A stretch of 64,000 nt of DNA, taken from Mycobacterium sp. Root135. GTDB lineage: Bacteria > Actinomycetota > Actinomycetes > Mycobacteriales > Mycobacteriaceae. The notes under the pieces were generated by a model that saw nothing but the letters and a program-made list of their open reading frames with translations, searched no databases and was not told the DNA's origin. The stretch is taken from positions 1 to 64,000 of the forward strand of contig NZ_LMEZ01000004.1 of NCBI RefSeq assembly GCF_001426545.1, read 5' to 3'. Of this stretch, positions 8,559 through 17,617 are shown one piece after another (the stretch's first letter is position 1; the number at the start of each line of letters is the position of its first letter). Position numbers and translations under genes: made by a program.

Positions 8559-9824
8559 GTGGCCGCGCCCGAGCTGCGGCTACGGACCCCGTCCCCGGGG
8601 CTCCTCGGCCTGCCGTGGGAGCGGCCGCTCGCGGAGTGGTTGGTACCCGAGGTTCCGTTGCGCGACATGGCGGTCGGGCCAAGCAGGCACCTGGTCAAGT
8701 TCGTCGAGTGCGACGGTGCGCTGTGGGCGCTCAAGGAGTTGCCGCCGCGCATCGCGGTCCGTGAGTACGACGCGTTGGGCCGCATCGAGGAGTTGCATCT
8801 CAACGCGGTGCGGCGAGCCGGTGTGGTGCGACAGCCCGACTTCGACACCTCGATCCTGCTGACCCGCTATCTGGAGGGGTCCTGGCAGTATCGGCGGCTG
8901 TTCCTGCGGCTGCCTCCCGACGCGCCCAAGCAGCGGTCCCGGTTGCTCGACGGCATGGCCTCGTTGTTGGTGGAACTGCATCGACGCGGGGTGTTTTGGG
9001 GGGATTGCTCGCTGGCCAACACCCTGTTCTCGCGGGACGGTCAGGTGCTGCAGGCGTCCCTGGTCGACGCGGAGACCAGCGAGGTCCACCCGCACCTGTC
9101 GGACGGGCAGCGTGAACTCGACGTCGACGTGATGGTGGAAAACGTCGCGGCGGGCCTGATGGACATCGCTGCCCGGATGGATGGCGGTACGGCGTTGCGG
9201 GACCAGCTGATTGGCGAGGCGTTGAGTCTGCGGACGCGCTATGTCGGGCTGTGGGAGCTGCTGCACGACGAGCCGGTGTTCGCCTACGCCGATCGCCACC
9301 GGGTGGAGAGCCGAATCCGCAAGCTCAACGAGTTGGGCTTTGCCGTCGACGAGGTGTCGTTGCGCCACGACGAGGCGGGCAGCGACCAGCTGCGGCTGAA
9401 AGTGGCTGTGGGAGATCGCAATTACCACGCCACCCAGTTGCGCGAGCTGGCCGGCGTCGAGGTCGGCGAGGGCCAGGCCACGCACCTGCTCGGCGATCTG
9501 CACGCCTATCAGGCGCAGCTGTGCAGCGAGGCCGGCCATGACGTCGACCTGCCGACTGCCGCCCAGCTGTGGCTGATGGAACTCGTCAGGCCGACGATGG
9601 ACCGCGCGCATGCGGCGGTCGGGCGCAGGGGCACGGCCATTCAGGCGTACTGCGATCTGCTCGAGGTGCGGTGGTTGCTGTCGGAGCAGGCCGGTCGGGA
9701 CGTGGGCACCGAGCGGGCGTTGATCGCCCTGGCGAACGAGGTCGTACCGAGCGATTCGGCGGCGCGGTTGTTGGTGGTGGAGACGCCGACCGAGCCGTTC
9801 TCGGTGCTCGACGAGCCGGACTGA
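8559..9824 (+). CDS. DUF4032 kinase-like protein linked to the sugar importer
   Basis: A 421-residue soluble protein that I match to the DUF4032 family (related to lipopolysaccharide/aminoglycoside-type kinases). A kinase-like lobe is visible: WALKELPPRIA, with a candidate ATP-binding Lys near residue 59; a catalytic-loop-like HRRGVFWGDCSLANTLF, with Asp near residue 149; and a metal-binding-like VDAETSE near residue 170. The C-terminal half carries the DUF4032 region. It starts 13 nt after the ABC ATPase stop and is probably in the same operon, suggesting a link to the imported sugar, for example phosphorylation. No substrate is known to me; the kinase role is inference from motif shape. Confidence 0.72.
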   Translation: MAAPELRLRTPSPGLLGLPWERPLAEWLVPEVPLRDMAVGPSRHLVKFVECDGALWALKELPPRIAVREYDALGRIEELHLNAVRRAGVVRQPDFDTSILLTRYLEGSWQYRRLFLRLPPDAPKQRSRLLDGMASLLVELHRRGVFWGDCSLANTLFSRDGQVLQASLVDAETSEVHPHLSDGQRELDVDVMVENVAAGLMDIAARMDGGTALRDQLIGEALSLRTRYVGLWELLHDEPVFAYADRHRVESRIRKLNELGFAVDEVSLRHDEAGSDQLRLKVAVGDRNYHATQLRELAGVEVGEGQATHLLGDLHAYQAQLCSEAGHDVDLPTAAQLWLMELVRPTMDRAHAAVGRRGTAIQAYCDLLEVRWLLSEQAGRDVGTERALIALANEVVPSDSAARLLVVETPTEPFSVLDEPD

Positions 9825-9862
9825 CCGGCCGCACCTCGACGGCTGCCAGATTTAGTCATACT

Positions 9863-9876
9863 TGACGATATCGTCA
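9863..9876. promoter_or_regulatory. Palindromic operator upstream of the P450 gene
   Basis: TGACGATATCGTCA is a perfect 14-bp palindrome 54 nt upstream of the P450 start. Two near-identical sites occur between the TetR gene and the dioxygenase gene (12029-12042 and 12072-12085). It is therefore a good candidate operator for that TetR protein. Confidence 0.65.
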
Positions 9877-9930
9877 TTCTTTGGTTTGGTTGACCTCGTC
9901 AGCGCCACACGCTCGAGGGAAGGACCTGCC

Positions 9931-11118
9931 ATGGGGAACGCCGCCCACGCTCCGGTATACCGCCGGGACATGTTCTCCCGCAGCGGAATCCGCGATCCCT
10001 ACCCTCACTACGCAGCGCTCCGCGAGCTTGGCCCGGTGGTGTGGCTGAGCCGCCAGCGGGTCTACGCGCTGCCCCGCTACACCGAGTGCAAGGCGGTGCT
10101 GCGCGACGACGTCAACTTCATCTCCGGCGAGGGTGTGGCGTTGAATCGGCTGACCAATCGGCTGTCCCGCGGAACCACCCTCAACAGCGACGGCGCCGAC
10201 CACCAGCGCCGTCGCAAGCTGCTCGCCCACCGCCTCACCCCGAAGGCGCTGCGCGCGATGAGTGAGGCCGTCGACGCCAAGGCCGAGGCGGTCGTCGAGG
10301 CCGCGGTCGCCCGGCGCTACGTCGACGGGGTGCGCGACGTGGCGATGACGTTGCCGCTGGCCGTGGTGCCGGACCTCGTCGGGTGGCCCGAGGACGGCCG
10401 CGACAACCTGCTGACGTGGGCGGGGGCGACGTTCGACTCGCTGGGACCGTTGAACCGGCAGTGGCTGCGGACGACGCCCGCTGCCCTGTCGATGTTGCGC
10501 TTCTCGCGACGCGTCGTCCGCGACCGCAGCGTGCTGGCCGGCAGCATGGGCGACGACGTGCTGCGCGCGGCCGACGACGGTGCACTCCCCCGCTCGGAGT
10601 GTTCGGCTTTGATGATCGACTACCTGGCGCCGTCTCTCGACACCACGATCAGTGCCATCAGCTCGGCGCTGCACCTCTTCGCGACTCATCCCGACCAGTG
10701 GCAGGCCCTGCGCGAGGACCCGTCGTTGGTGGCCAACGCACTCAACGAGGTGGTGCGCCTGGAGTCCCCGCTTCGGGCCTTCACCCGAAAGTCCGTCACC
10801 GACACCGACGTTGGTGGCGTCCGAATTCCGAAGGGGTCACGGGTTCTGGTGGTCTACGCATCCGCCAACCGCGACGAGCGCGAGTGGGACGATCCCGACA
10901 CGTTCGACATCACCCGGGACGTCAACCGTCACTTGGGGTTTGGCTACGGCACCCACGGCTGCGCCGGCCAGGGCCTGGCCCGGTTGGAGTCGCAGGCAAT
11001 TCTGCGCGAACTGGCCGCCCGGGTTGATCGCATCGAACTCACGGGCACGCCGACCTGGGCGATCAACAACATCATCCACCGCTACGACCAGCTGCCCCTC
11101 GAGCTGGTCCCGGCCTAG
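9931..11118 (+). CDS. Cytochrome P450
   Basis: This is a heme-thiolate monooxygenase of the soluble bacterial class, 395 residues from the ATG at 9931 (preceded by GAGGGAAGGA). Family motifs are present: an I-helix with PSLDTT (Ser where Gly is usual), the K-helix ExxR as NEVVRLESP, and the heme loop GFGYGTHGCAGQGLARLE with the Cys ligand near residue 344. A ferredoxin gene follows 13 nt later, so electrons probably come through it. The neighbouring ring-cleavage and CoA-ligase genes suggest hydroxylation of an aromatic or alicyclic compound. The palindrome at 9863-9876 points to control by the adjacent TetR. Confidence 0.93.
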   Translation: MGNAAHAPVYRRDMFSRSGIRDPYPHYAALRELGPVVWLSRQRVYALPRYTECKAVLRDDVNFISGEGVALNRLTNRLSRGTTLNSDGADHQRRRKLLAHRLTPKALRAMSEAVDAKAEAVVEAAVARRYVDGVRDVAMTLPLAVVPDLVGWPEDGRDNLLTWAGATFDSLGPLNRQWLRTTPAALSMLRFSRRVVRDRSVLAGSMGDDVLRAADDGALPRSECSALMIDYLAPSLDTTISAISSALHLFATHPDQWQALREDPSLVANALNEVVRLESPLRAFTRKSVTDTDVGGVRIPKGSRVLVVYASANRDEREWDDPDTFDITRDVNRHLGFGYGTHGCAGQGLARLESQAILRELAARVDRIELTGTPTWAINNIIHRYDQLPLELVPA

Positions 11119-11131
11119 AAGGGACCACCCC

Positions 11132-11329
11132 ATGCGCGTAACCATCGATCACGACCGCTGTGAAGGCCACGGTTTGTGCACGCAGGCCGCCCCGACCATC
11201 TTCTCCTTCGACGACGACGGGGAACTGGCCAACGCCTTCGCCGACGCCGACGTGCCCGACGACTTGGCTCCGGCGGCCCGCGAGGCCGCCGACGTCTGTC
11301 CCGTTGCAGCCCTGCTCAACGAGGAGTAG
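11132..11329 (+). CDS. 3Fe-4S ferredoxin, P450 partner
   Basis: A 65-residue ferredoxin with three cluster cysteines, in CEGHGLC (Cys-x5-Cys near residues 10-16) and the final CPV (near residue 57), as in the single-cluster ferredoxins that serve actinobacterial P450s. The ATG at 11132 has AGAAGGGA upstream. It directly follows the P450 gene, is probably cotranscribed with it and should transfer electrons to it. No ferredoxin reductase gene is nearby, so reduction must come from elsewhere. Its 3' end overlaps the convergent TetR gene by 14 nt. Confidence 0.92.
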   Translation: MRVTIDHDRCEGHGLCTQAAPTIFSFDDDGELANAFADADVPDDLAPAAREAADVCPVAALLNEE

Positions 11330-11975
11330 CCGGGGCGATCGCGTCCAGGTCGGGCAGCGGCCGGGAGCAGACGTCGGCCGCGTCGGCGGCGGACATGCCG
11401 AACAGCCGCAGCACGTCCGCGGTGACCGAATCGGCCGCGACGGCGTCGTCGCGATTCGGATCGTTGCTCAACAGCGCGCCCAAGCCCATGATCGCTCCAC
11501 CGGCCACGGCGAGCGCCAACTGCGGATCCTCGACGGTGAAGCGACCGGCGGCGACGCCGGCTTCGATGTCGCGCAGCGCGCGGGGTGCCAGTCCCCGGTC
11601 CGAGGTCAACAGGGCGACGCCGTTGGCGAGCAGGATCTGACTCTCCTGGGGACGGCGGCGAAACAGCCGCCCGGTGAGCCGGAACCGGCAGCCGAAAGTC
11701 TCTGCGGGATCGTCGATGTCGGCGGTCAACGCGTCCAGGAGCGCGCCGTGGGCGTCGAGCGCCTCACCTACGGCGACCGCGAAGAGCTCTTCCTTGCTGT
11801 CGAAGTAGTTGTAGAACGAGCCCATTCCGACGTCGGCGGCCTGGGTTATGTCGAGCACCGGCACGCTGAGCCTGCCTTGGGCGATGAATCCCTGCGCCGC
11901 GGTGATGAGCGCCGCCCTGGTGCGTTGCTTGCGTCGCTCTACTCGACTGACGCCCGGCTCGGCCGACTCCTGCAT
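11316..11975 (-). CDS. TetR-family repressor of the P450/dioxygenase cluster
   Basis: A 219-residue TetR-type regulator. The N-terminal HTH is clear: residues about 15-60 with VLDITQAADVGMGSFYNYFD, the usual recognition helix with YNYF. The C-terminal ligand domain is not informative. The start is the ATG at 11975 with GGTGAGG upstream; a GTG three bases earlier is possible. It is divergent from the dioxygenase operon and convergent with the P450-ferredoxin pair. The shared TGACGAT-type palindromes at 9863, 12029 and 12072 suggest that it represses both arms and itself, probably released by a pathway intermediate. Confidence 0.9.
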   Translation of the reverse strand: MQESAEPGVSRVERRKQRTRAALITAAQGFIAQGRLSVPVLDITQAADVGMGSFYNYFDSKEELFAVAVGEALDAHGALLDALTADIDDPAETFGCRFRLTGRLFRRRPQESQILLANGVALLTSDRGLAPRALRDIEAGVAAGRFTVEDPQLALAVAGGAIMGLGALLSNDPNRDDAVAADSVTADVLRLFGMSAADAADVCSRPLPDLDAIAPATPR

Positions 11976-12028
11976 CACTACCTCACCGTCTCTGGGCTAC
12001 CCGGTGAATATACCAGTCGGCTCATTAT

Positions 12029-12042
12029 TGAGGATTTCGTCA
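12029..12042. promoter_or_regulatory. TetR operator copy 2
   Basis: TGAGGATTTCGTCA matches the palindrome upstream of the P450 gene at 12 of 14 positions. It lies in the intergenic region between the TetR gene and the dioxygenase operon, 43 bp from copy 3, which is about four helical turns. Confidence 0.55.
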
Positions 12043-12071
12043 ACTACCTTGACTGAGCATGGCGTCGTATG

Positions 12072-12085
12072 TGACGATTTCATCA
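12072..12085. promoter_or_regulatory. TetR operator copy 3
   Basis: TGACGATTTCATCA differs from the perfect palindrome at 9863 in two positions. It is 24 nt upstream of the dioxygenase start codon and would overlap or follow its promoter. Confidence 0.55.
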
Positions 12086-12109
12086 GTAAGCGAGAGGAGC
12101 GACCCGCCC

Positions 12110-13231
12110 ATGGCTGGTAGCCACAGCGATTTGCACAGCGAGCAGGGTGCCGTCCGCGGCGACCACCCCGGCCGCGCGGTGAATCCCGTCATCAAGATCC
12201 GCGACATCGCCTGGCTCGAGTTCGACAAGCCCGACCTGGTTCGCGCCGAGGCCTTCGCCCGCGCATTCGGATTCCAGACGTCGTCGCGCGGACCCGACGA
12301 ATTGCACCTACGGGGAACCGATTCCGGCGCTCCCTGCGTGCTCCTTCGGCGCGGCGACCGGTCACGCTTCACCGGTATCGCCTTCCGCGCCGCCGACGAG
12401 GCCGACGTCCGTCGTCTCGCCGCCAAGACCGGCGCGACGGTACAACCCGTGCCCGAGGACGTCGGCGGGTCCGAGGTTCGGCTGGTCGACCCGAGCGGCA
12501 TCCCGGTACGCGTCGTCGCGGGCCTCCACGACCTACCCCAATTGCCCACGCAGAAGCCACTTCTGGTCAACGCCGGACACGACGTCATCCGCGCGAACGT
12601 CACCCAGCGACCCCCGCGGGCGCCGGCCCGGGTTCAGCGGCTCGGGCACGTGGTGTTGCAATCCACGAAGTACGTCGCGGCGTTGAACTGGTATCTCGAG
12701 AACCTCGGGATGATCGTCAGCGACTTCCTGTTCTTCCCCGGCCAGCGCGAGCGCGGTCCGGCCATGAGCTTCATTCGCTGCGACCGCGGCTCGGAGTTCG
12801 CCGACCACCACACCCTGGCGATGGCGCTCGGCCCGGCCAACCGATACGTGCACTCCGCGTTCCAAGTCAGCGACCTGGACGCGCTGGCCGCCGGCGGCGA
12901 ATACCTGCGCGACCGTGGCTACTTCAGGTCGTGGGGCATCGGCCGCCACATTCAGGGCAGCCAGCTCTTCGACTACTGGCGTGATCCCGACGGGTTCCTC
13001 GTCGAGCACTTCGCCGACGGCGACATGTTCGACGACTCCCTCGAGCCGGGCTGGGCGCCGTTCACCGCCAGCGGCCTAGCCCAGTGGGGTCCGCCGGTCA
13101 GCGGCGACTTCCTCGGCACCAGCCCGCGCGGGGCGCGCGAAGAAGCCCTGTCCATTCTCCGAGCGCTGCCCCGACGCAACGAATTCGACGTCCACCGCCT
13201 CATCGGCCTACTGAAAGTTGCCCGCTCATGA
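12110..13231 (+). CDS. VOC-fold extradiol-type dioxygenase
   Basis: A 373-residue protein of the vicinal-oxygen-chelate fold with two repeats (about 25-150 and 175-310), as in type I extradiol ring-cleavage dioxygenases. Possible metal ligands in the second repeat are His in LGHVVLQS, His in YVHSAFQV and Glu in FLVEHFADG, the usual His-His-Glu set. The ATG at 12110 is preceded by GAGAGGAG; an in-frame ATG at 12059 lies before an operator and is less likely. It heads a tightly overlapping operon with FAH hydrolase, acyl-CoA ligase and flavin monooxygenase genes. Meta-cleavage of a catechol-like ring is the probable reaction; the substrate is unknown. Confidence 0.85.
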   Translation: MAGSHSDLHSEQGAVRGDHPGRAVNPVIKIRDIAWLEFDKPDLVRAEAFARAFGFQTSSRGPDELHLRGTDSGAPCVLLRRGDRSRFTGIAFRAADEADVRRLAAKTGATVQPVPEDVGGSEVRLVDPSGIPVRVVAGLHDLPQLPTQKPLLVNAGHDVIRANVTQRPPRAPARVQRLGHVVLQSTKYVAALNWYLENLGMIVSDFLFFPGQRERGPAMSFIRCDRGSEFADHHTLAMALGPANRYVHSAFQVSDLDALAAGGEYLRDRGYFRSWGIGRHIQGSQLFDYWRDPDGFLVEHFADGDMFDDSLEPGWAPFTASGLAQWGPPVSGDFLGTSPRGAREEALSILRALPRRNEFDVHRLIGLLKVARS

Positions 13232-14163
13232 GCACTTCCGTCATCCGCACCTCCGACGCCTGGTGGGTCAAGAACGCCGACCGTGCCACCAAGATCGACA
13301 CCACCGCCGTCACCACCGGGGAGCTTCTCGCCGACCGCGCGGCGATCACCGCCGCCGCCTCGGGCGACTCCGTCGCGGTGGACGGACTGGACCTCGTATC
13401 CCCGGTGACGCGGCCCTGTCGCGTCGTCGCCCAGATGACCAACTTCGAGTCCCACGTGAGGGATTCGGGGATGGATCCCAAGACGATTCCGCTGACGTTC
13501 TTCCGGAAATCCTCCGCGTCGATCAGCGGTCCGTTCGACGACATCGTCAAGCCCCAACACGTTCAGTTGCTGGACTACGAAGTGGAGATCGGTCTGGTCA
13601 TCGGACGCGACATGCCGGCGGGCACCGTCCTCACCGACGCGAACCTCGGCGACTACGTCGCCGCCCTGGTCATCACCAACGACGTGTCGGCACGCGACAT
13701 TCAGCTGCCCCAGACCCAGTTCTACGAGGCCAAGTCCTACCCGACGTTCACCCCGGTCGGCCCCGAACTGGTGCTGCTCGACGGCACCGAACTCGCCCGC
13801 TTCGGCGACCTGCGGCTCACGCTGAGCGTCAGCGGCGACGAACGGCAGAACTCAGTCGTCGAGGGCGACATGATCTTCCGGCCGCTGGCCGCCTTGCAGT
13901 CGCTGACCCGGTTCCAGGACCTCGCCGCAGGCGACCTCGTGCTGACCGGCACCCCGGCGGGCACCGCGTTGAAGGCGCCGCCCAAGCCCATCGAGATGAT
14001 CGGCGCGCTCCTGCCGCCTGCGGTGAAGTGGAAGGTGTTCTTCAAGCGCCAGGCCGGAAATCAGAAGTACCTCCAGCACGGTGACGTCGTGGAGGCCACC
14101 GTGGCCACCGACGACGGCGCGATCGACCTCGGTGCGCAGCGGATGAAGGTCGTCTACGCGTGA
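13228..14163 (+). CDS. Fumarylacetoacetate hydrolase family protein
   Basis: An enzyme of the FAH superfamily, which hydrolyses or hydrates the products of aromatic ring cleavage. It has 311 residues. The metal-site segment DYEVEIGLVIGRDM (the ExE pair) and the following ITNDVSARDIQ are typical, as is LVLTGTPAGT near the C-terminus. The start ATG overlaps the dioxygenase stop (ATGA) and its own stop overlaps the next start (GTGA), so the three are translationally coupled. It likely acts on the dioxygenase product. Confidence 0.9.
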   Translation: MSTSVIRTSDAWWVKNADRATKIDTTAVTTGELLADRAAITAAASGDSVAVDGLDLVSPVTRPCRVVAQMTNFESHVRDSGMDPKTIPLTFFRKSSASISGPFDDIVKPQHVQLLDYEVEIGLVIGRDMPAGTVLTDANLGDYVAALVITNDVSARDIQLPQTQFYEAKSYPTFTPVGPELVLLDGTELARFGDLRLTLSVSGDERQNSVVEGDMIFRPLAALQSLTRFQDLAAGDLVLTGTPAGTALKAPPKPIEMIGALLPPAVKWKVFFKRQAGNQKYLQHGDVVEATVATDDGAIDLGAQRMKVVYA

Positions 14164-16049
14164 CCGACAACGCGTCGTTGTGGCCGCGCTACACCGGTCC
14201 GGACGACCTCGTCGCAGTCGAAGGCGTTCCGCTGGAGCACCGTGAGCTACCCACGTCGACCTACGCCATCCTGGAGCGCGCCGCAGCCCTGTGGCCCGAA
14301 GCCACGGCGGTAACCGTGCTCCCGGATGCGGCACGGTGGGCGCACGGCGTCTCCCGGACATTCGCCGAGCTCGCCGCCGAGGTGCGCCGAAGTGCAAACT
14401 TCCTTCGGGCCATCGGAGTTCAGCGCGACAGCGTCGTGGCGTTGCTCTGTCCGAACTGTGAGGGTCTCATCACCGCGACCTTGGCGGCGCAGCTCGCCGG
14501 CATCGCGGCCCCCGTCAACAGCGGCCTTGGCGCTGCCCACGTCGCCGAGTTGCTCAACCGCTCCGGTGCGCGGACGTTGATCTGTGCGTCGCCCGAATTC
14601 GACTCCGCGAGTTGGGATCTGGCGCAGTCACTGGTGTCCTCGGGGCTGATCGACACCGTGTTGCTGCTGTCCCCGACGGGAACGGAACCGACCGAGCCCG
14701 CGCCCGCACTCCACGGTGCCAGCGTCGGCTACCTCTCGGTGATGGCGTCGGGTTACGACGGCGCCGTCTTCGACGGGCAGCCGCCTGAAGCCGGTGACGT
14801 GGCGGCGATCTTTCATACCGGCGGCACCACCGGCACGCCCAAGCTCGCGGCCCATTCGCACGCCAACGAGGTCGTCGACGCGTGGATGGTCGCCGCCGCC
14901 GACACGGTGCTGGACCGGGAGTCGGTGGCCTTCGCCGCACTTCCGCTCTTTCACGTCAACGCCGTGATCGTCACGCTCCTCGCACCGATGTTGCGCGGCC
15001 AGCAGGTGGTCTGGGCCGGGCCGCTCGGCTACCGGGATCCCCAACTGTACGCGAACTTCTGGAAGATGGTGCAGCACTACCGAATCGCGGCGATGAGCGC
15101 GGTCCCCACGGTGTACGCCGTGCTGGCGCAATGCCCGGTCGACGCCGACGTCTCGAGCATGAAGATCGCCATCGTCGGCGCTTCTGCCCTGCCGAAGGCC
15201 GTGCGCAAGGACTTCGAATCCGCCACCGGCATAACCCTGGTCGAGGGGTACGGCCTGACCGAGGCCACGTGTGCGAGCGCCCGCAGTTTCCCCGACCATC
15301 GGCGTCCGGGCTCTGTGGGACAGCGCTTTCCGTACCAACGCATCACCGCGGCCAGACCCGACGGTCAGGGGCGCTACGACGATCTGCCGTCCGGTGAGAT
15401 CGGCACCCTGTTGATCGAGGGACCGACCGTGTTCGCCGGCTACGTGTCCGGCCGTGACGAGCACGGCCTTCGACTCGACGGACTCGGCAGCCTGGTCGAC
15501 GGACGCCTGGACACCGGCGACCTCGGCTGGGTGGACGACGACGGCTTCGTCTACCTGACGGGGCGGGCCAAGGACCTCATCATCCGTGGCGGCCACAACA
15601 TCGACCCCGCACAAATCGAGGACGCCCTCCTGACACATCCCGCGGTGGCGTCCGCCGCGGCCGTTGGCGCTCCCGACGTCCACTCCGGTGAGGTACCGGT
15701 CGCCTACGTCACGCTGCACCCCGGGTCCGACGTCAGCGGCTCTGAGCTGGCCACGTGGGCCGCCACCGAAGTAAGCGAGCGGGCCGCCGCGCCGAAGTCC
15801 GTCACCGTCCTCGACGCTCTGCCGGTCACCGCAATCGGCAAGCCCTACAAGCTGCCGCTGCGTGCAGACGCCGCCCGCCGAGTCGTCGTCGAGGCACTCG
15901 CCGGGCAGCCGGGGGTCACCGTGGACGCCGACGTCGAGGGCGGGTCTCCCGCGCTCACCGTCGGCATCACGAACCCGACACACTGGGACGACGTCGACCG
16001 CGTGCTGTCGCGTTACGCGGTGCCGTACCACGTCGCCATCACGGACTGA
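14160..16049 (+). CDS. Acyl-CoA / aryl-CoA synthetase (AMP-forming)
   Basis: A 629-residue ANL-superfamily ligase that activates a carboxylic acid as its CoA thioester through an acyl-adenylate. Motifs: phosphate loop FHTGGTTGTPKLAAHSH, adenine-site EGYGLTEATC, the hinge LDTGDLGWVDDDGFVYLTGR followed by KDLIIRGGHNIDP, and the catalytic Lys region AIGKPYKLPL. An extra C-terminal stretch of about 60 residues after the catalytic Lys is somewhat longer than usual. The GTG start lies within the preceding stop. In this operon it probably activates an acid made by ring cleavage or feeds an acid substrate to the pathway. Confidence 0.92.
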   Translation: MTDNASLWPRYTGPDDLVAVEGVPLEHRELPTSTYAILERAAALWPEATAVTVLPDAARWAHGVSRTFAELAAEVRRSANFLRAIGVQRDSVVALLCPNCEGLITATLAAQLAGIAAPVNSGLGAAHVAELLNRSGARTLICASPEFDSASWDLAQSLVSSGLIDTVLLLSPTGTEPTEPAPALHGASVGYLSVMASGYDGAVFDGQPPEAGDVAAIFHTGGTTGTPKLAAHSHANEVVDAWMVAAADTVLDRESVAFAALPLFHVNAVIVTLLAPMLRGQQVVWAGPLGYRDPQLYANFWKMVQHYRIAAMSAVPTVYAVLAQCPVDADVSSMKIAIVGASALPKAVRKDFESATGITLVEGYGLTEATCASARSFPDHRRPGSVGQRFPYQRITAARPDGQGRYDDLPSGEIGTLLIEGPTVFAGYVSGRDEHGLRLDGLGSLVDGRLDTGDLGWVDDDGFVYLTGRAKDLIIRGGHNIDPAQIEDALLTHPAVASAAAVGAPDVHSGEVPVAYVTLHPGSDVSGSELATWAATEVSERAAAPKSVTVLDALPVTAIGKPYKLPLRADAARRVVVEALAGQPGVTVDADVEGGSPALTVGITNPTHWDDVDRVLSRYAVPYHVAITD

Positions 16050-16057
16050 CGTTGAAC

Positions 16058-17602
16058 ATGCTGCAGCACAGCGATGTTCACCGTGCGCCCGTCGTCATCG
16101 TCGGCGCCGGACCCACCGGTGCCACCGCGGCAATACTGTTGGCGCAGTACGGAATCAGAAGTTTGGTCCTCGACCGCTGGGACGGGGTGTATCCCCAACC
16201 CCGTGCCGTGCACATGGACGACGAGGTGTGCCGCGTCGTGGCGCGACTCGGGCTCGCCGACCGGTTCGCGGCCATCTCACGGCCGGCGCACGGACTGCAG
16301 CTCCGCGACCAACACCACCGCGTGCTGGCCGAGTTCAGCCGTGACACCGCCCCCAGCGCACAGGGCTACCCGCAGGCGAACATGTTCGACCAGCCCGAGC
16401 TCGAGGCCGTGCTGCGCGACGAGCTGATGCGTCAGCGGTGCGTCGAATTGCGCGGCAACGCCGAGGTGACCGGTGTCGAGCAGGTCGACGGCCGCGTCCG
16501 CGTCACCTACCACGACCACGCGGGTGACACCACGACGAGCGTCGACGCGGACTACGTCTTGGGATGCGACGGCGCCAACAGCTTCGTGCGCTCGAGCATC
16601 GGCTCCCGGATGGAGGACATGCACTTCGACCAACGCTGGTTGGTCGTCGACGTCGACACCGACGCGGATCTGAAGCAGTGGGAGGGCGTCCATCAGGTGT
16701 GCGACCCCGTTCGGGCCGCCACGTACATGCGCGTCGGGGGCACGCGGTACCGCTGGGAGTTCCAGCTGCTGCCCGGTGAGTCCGCCGACCAGTACGCCGA
16801 GCTGTCCGCGGTCGAACCGTTGATCGCGCCGTGGACGCGCGGCATTCGCACCGACCAGCTGCGGTTGATCCGCGTCGCCGAGTACACCTTCCGCGCACAG
16901 ATCGCCGACCGGTGGCGGGCGGGAAACGTCTTCATCCTCGGGGACGCCGCCCATCTGACGCCGCCCTTCATCGGCCAGGGCATGGGCGCCGGACTTCGTG
17001 ACGCTCACAATCTCGCGTGGAAGTTGGCCGGCGTGCTGTGGGGCCAGCTGTCGCCCGAGGTTCTCGACAGCTATCAACAGGAGCGAAAGCCGCACGCGCG
17101 AGCCATGATCCAGCTCGCTCTCGCGGTCGGTCGAGCCATGACCGCCGGTGGTGAGCTGGGCAGCCTGCTGCGTCGGGTCGTGGTACCGCGACTGGGCTTG
17201 ATTCCCGGCGTGCGCAGTCGGATCGTGGACTCGTCGACCCCCGCGCTGCACCGGTCGTCTCTGGTTCAGCGTCGACTGGGCCCCAAGTCGCTGACGGGGA
17301 CGCTGTGCCCCAACCCCGCGCTGCCGGACGGTCGCCGGCTCGACGACGTTCTGGGGATGGGCTTTTCGATCGTCACCGCGGTGCCGTTCACGGCCGCCCA
17401 GCAAGAGTTGGCCGACCAGCGCTGCGCCACGGTGTTCTTCGCCGCGCCGGGTTCGGAGTTGGCCCGCTGGCTTCGTCGGGGTCGCACCACCGCCGCTCTC
17501 GTCAGGCCTGACCGCACCGTGATGGCCACCGCGCCCAAGCCCGCCGACCTCCTCCCCACCACCCCCGTTTTCGGCGCGGAAATCCGCGGTCACCGCGGTT
17601 GA
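16058..17602 (+). CDS. FAD-dependent aromatic hydroxylase (MhpA/PheA-like)
   Basis: A 514-residue flavoprotein monooxygenase of the phenol-hydroxylase/MhpA type, which hydroxylates aromatic rings ortho to an existing OH using NAD(P)H and oxygen. The FAD dinucleotide fold is at the N-terminus (VVIVGAGPTGATAAILLAQY), the DG motif is in LGCDGANSFVRS, and the GD motif is GDAAHLTPPFIGQGMGAGLR. The start is taken at ATG 16058; a TTG at 16052 is also possible. It is the last gene of the operon, 8 nt after the ligase gene. It would supply the catechol-type substrate for the dioxygenase. Confidence 0.9.
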   Translation: MLQHSDVHRAPVVIVGAGPTGATAAILLAQYGIRSLVLDRWDGVYPQPRAVHMDDEVCRVVARLGLADRFAAISRPAHGLQLRDQHHRVLAEFSRDTAPSAQGYPQANMFDQPELEAVLRDELMRQRCVELRGNAEVTGVEQVDGRVRVTYHDHAGDTTTSVDADYVLGCDGANSFVRSSIGSRMEDMHFDQRWLVVDVDTDADLKQWEGVHQVCDPVRAATYMRVGGTRYRWEFQLLPGESADQYAELSAVEPLIAPWTRGIRTDQLRLIRVAEYTFRAQIADRWRAGNVFILGDAAHLTPPFIGQGMGAGLRDAHNLAWKLAGVLWGQLSPEVLDSYQQERKPHARAMIQLALAVGRAMTAGGELGSLLRRVVVPRLGLIPGVRSRIVDSSTPALHRSSLVQRRLGPKSLTGTLCPNPALPDGRRLDDVLGMGFSIVTAVPFTAAQQELADQRCATVFFAAPGSELARWLRRGRTTAALVRPDRTVMATAPKPADLLPTTPVFGAEIRGHRG

Positions 17603-17617
17603 ACGCGCCCAAATCGC

